Assembly: GCA_014728185.1 (NCBI GenBank)
Contig: WJMB01000160.1
Span: 1-22,846 of the forward strand
Length of the DNA: 22,846 nucleotides
Direction of reading: 5' to 3'
Source: Candidatus Coatesiibacteriota bacterium
GTDB lineage: Bacteria; RBG-13-66-14
Shown: positions 21,411-22,846 of the stretch, piece by piece
How the letters are laid out: each line of letters starts with the position of its first letter
Numbering within the stretch: position 1 is the first letter of the stretch
The notes under the pieces: model-generated
What the model saw: only the letters and a program-made list of their open reading frames with translations
Database searches by the model: none
What the model was told of the DNA's origin: nothing
Position numbers and translations under genes: made by a program

Positions 21411-21734
21411 GGTGGTTCCTTTCCCGGTGCCCCGCGTTTCGGAGCGGTGTCGCGGCAATGGCGGCGGGGTAATTGGGGAAGTATAGCCGGAGACCGGGGG
21501 GATTTCCAGAAGTGGTCGAACTCGATTGGATCGCGCTCGGATAATATCGACGCTTGGCCATGACTGCAAGGGACTTGCGCGGCGGTTTTCGGCTTCGACT
21601 TAGGAGTGTTCGATAATGACACGACGGGCCCGGGGCCGCTCGGGGCGTCGCCCGCGCAATAATCCTCAGGCCTCGGGCCGGCGTTGTCGATGTCGGGGAG
21701 ACCGTGGGGCGGACATACGACGCAAGGCCGTTGG
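21411..21734. other. Promoter-bearing spacer between GT9 gene and DUF3108 pair
   Basis: The left half holds the DUF3108 leader and its candidate promoter (21480-21508). The right half (about 21570-21734) has GC-rich inverted stretches, for example GGGC-GTC-GCCC near 21646, but no terminator with a T tract. No gene seen. Confidence 0.5.
21480..21508 (-). promoter_or_regulatory. Candidate promoter of the DUF3108 pair
   Basis: On the minus strand TGGAAA (21508-21503, four of six) and TATACT (21485-21480, five of six) are 17 bp apart, with a start near 21473 and a leader of about 65 bases to the ATG at 21410. Confidence 0.5.
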
Positions 21735-22709
21735 TTATCTACGCTCTCGCGCGGTGTGGGTTCCCAGCAGGGCTTCGAGGACGGCGGCGGGGCGGATTTT
21801 GTCGAGGTCGGCGCGGGAGAAGATCCGTGCCCGGTGGTTCAGCGGCCGCCAGCGTCGCGGGGCCAGGTGGGGTTCGGTGGAGAACAGCGCCGCCTGGGGG
21901 ACGCCCAGGGCGGCGGCCAAATGCATCGGCCCCGTCGAGGCGCTGAGGAAGCCGCGCCCCAGGCTGATCAGCGCCGCCAGGCCCTCGAGGTCCGTTTCAC
22001 CGGCCTGGTTGACGATTCGTTCCGGAGCGACGCGGCGCAGTTTCTCGTTATAGTCGGCCTCGGCGGCGGAGCCGGTCAGGACAACCCCGGGCAGGCGCTC
22101 CAGGGCCAGGGCGATGAACTCGGCGTAGCGCGGGAGCGACCAGTTGGGCGCCGAGCCCCCGCCGCCGGGATGGATGATCAGCCTGGCTTCGGGAGCCTCG
22201 ACCCGTCGCCGGATGCGGTCACGGGCCTCGGGTCGGGGTATCAAGCGGGGGGGGGTGATGGTGCGGGGGTGGATTCCCAGGGGGCGCAGGAGCGCCAGGG
22301 TCAGGGCGGCCTCGTGAACCCCCGAGGAGCGCTTGCCGAACCAGACGGGTCGGTTCAGGCACCAACCCCAGGGGCGGCGGCCGTAACCCAGACGCAGTGG
22401 CGCGCCCTCGAGCAGCGCCGCCGGTGATACGCGGGGGTTCGGCGAGGCGCAAACCATCGCCTGGGGACGCAGGCGGCGGATCAGGCGGCGGGTTTCTCTA
22501 AGACTGGAGGGGGAGGGAACGACGGGCAGGGACCAGCGACGGTAGACCCAGGCGTTGCGCGGTGAGGCCACAATATTCAGCCTGGCTTGAGGAAAGCCCT
22601 CCTTTAACACCAAGATCGCCGGCAGGCTGACCAGGGCGTCGCCCAGGGCGTCGTCGCGGACAAAGAGAATCCGGCGGAGGCTGGACGGTGGCGCGGGCAC
22701 CCGGCTCAC
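21735..22709 (-). CDS. Glycosyltransferase family 9 (heptosyltransferase-like)
   Basis: GT9 enzymes transfer heptose or related sugars from nucleotide donors onto lipopolysaccharide core or other envelope glycans, at the cytoplasmic face of the inner membrane. The 324-residue protein has the N-terminal acceptor-side motif ILFVRDDALGDALVSLPAILVLKEGFP (14-40), then IIHPGGGGSAPNWSLPRYAEFI and GVVLTGSAAEADYNEKL in the second Rossmann half, and STGPMHLAAALGVPQAALFS, the donor-site motif. Its Ser-Thr-Gly replaces the Asp-Ser/Thr-Gly of classical heptosyltransferases, a variant that is common among GT9 members. The GTG start overlaps the stop of the upstream peptidase gene (GTGA), so the two are coupled. 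No other LPS genes are in view. Confidence 0.92.
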   Translation of the reverse strand: MSRVPAPPSSLRRILFVRDDALGDALVSLPAILVLKEGFPQARLNIVASPRNAWVYRRWSLPVVPSPSSLRETRRLIRRLRPQAMVCASPNPRVSPAALLEGAPLRLGYGRRPWGWCLNRPVWFGKRSSGVHEAALTLALLRPLGIHPRTITPPRLIPRPEARDRIRRRVEAPEARLIIHPGGGGSAPNWSLPRYAEFIALALERLPGVVLTGSAAEADYNEKLRRVAPERIVNQAGETDLEGLAALISLGRGFLSASTGPMHLAAALGVPQAALFSTEPHLAPRRWRPLNHRARIFSRADLDKIRPAAVLEALLGTHTARERR

Positions 22710-22846
22710 TCGTAGGCCGGCGGGTTCTCGATCAGGGCCAGGGGATCGACGGCCCAGGTGGTCAGCCGGACCTCGAAGTGCAGGTGGGGACCGGTGACCA
22801 CGCCGGTGGAGCCGGCCAGACCGATGCGCTCCCCGGCTTCGACCAT
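22706..22846 (-). CDS. M23 family metallopeptidase, C-terminal end (partial)
   Basis: Only the last 46 codons lie in the window, and the gene continues past its right edge. The translation includes VEAGERIGLAGSTGVVTGP and then HLHFEVR, the HxH zinc-binding motif closing the lysostaphin-type (LytM/M23) fold, followed by VDPLALIENPP. M23 domains cut peptidoglycan cross-links or act as inactive partners that control amidases. With the HxH intact, this one could be active, though its other zinc ligands lie outside the window. Its stop TGA overlaps the GTG of the glycosyltransferase gene. Confidence 0.92.
   Translation of the reverse strand: MVEAGERIGLAGSTGVVTGPHLHFEVRLTTWAVDPLALIENPPAYE

Noticed and set aside
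21616..22427. Plus-strand open frames opposite the GT9 gene
   Set aside because: The minus strand encodes a clear GT9 enzyme; the plus-strand products are low-complexity Gly/Arg/Gln shadows.
1..22846. CRISPR arrays, insertion sequences, integrases, toxin-antitoxin or defence genes
   Set aside because: No regularly spaced repeats, transposase motifs, attachment-site duplications at the tRNAs or defence-type domains were seen on either strand.

Overview
The window is a stretch of bacterial chromosome made almost entirely of core housekeeping genes, with GC-rich coding regions and strong G/C third-position use. Signs of a Gram-negative cell are a heptosyltransferase-like GT9 enzyme, two secreted DUF3108 proteins and an M23 peptidase. 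Non-ATG starts are frequent: GTG for five genes here and TTG for purD. I cannot name the lineage from sequence alone; a deep-branching or uncultured Gram-negative group is plausible but unproven. I see no phage, transposase, CRISPR array, integrase or toxin-antitoxin module.

Layout from left to right. (1) 1-1441: two tRNA genes on the minus strand, tRNA-Val(CAC) and a CAT-anticodon tRNA that looks like tRNA-Ile2, and a small membrane protein just upstream of the Val tRNA. (2) 1563-8112: a plus-strand translation block, rplY-pth, then the membrane pyrophosphatase hppA, then rpsF-ssb-rpsR-rplI ending at a hairpin. (3) 8267-10090: thiC overlapping a small membrane-anchored protein, with its own promoter and terminator. 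(4) 10489-12332, minus strand: a secreted protein of unknown function and nadA. (5) 12515-13000: a divergently transcribed small membrane protein behind a near-consensus promoter. (6) 13030-17057: de novo purine genes purH-purD-purE. (7) 17081-18481: hslU, with no hslV beside it. (8) 18606-19560: a four-helix membrane protein with a basic Gly/Ser/Arg tail and a textbook terminator. (9) 19821-22846, minus strand: two tandem DUF3108 paralogues, a GT9 glycosyltransferase and the 3' end of an M23 peptidase gene that leaves the window.

Functionally the genes cover translation (bL25, bS6, bS18, bL9, Pth, two tRNAs), single-strand DNA binding, pyrophosphate-driven ion pumping, cofactor synthesis (thiamin pyrimidine, NAD), purine synthesis, proteolysis (HslU ATPase) and cell-envelope work. 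Several housekeeping proteins carry unusual acidic tails, most strikingly bL9.

I found no convincing new multi-gene system. The points most worth a second look are the bL9 extension and the shared acidic tails, the two glutamates in the ion-gate helix of HppA, the Cys spacing of ThiC and its lack of a TPP riboswitch, hslU without hslV, the DUF3108 pair, and several long gene-free spacers with small repeats.
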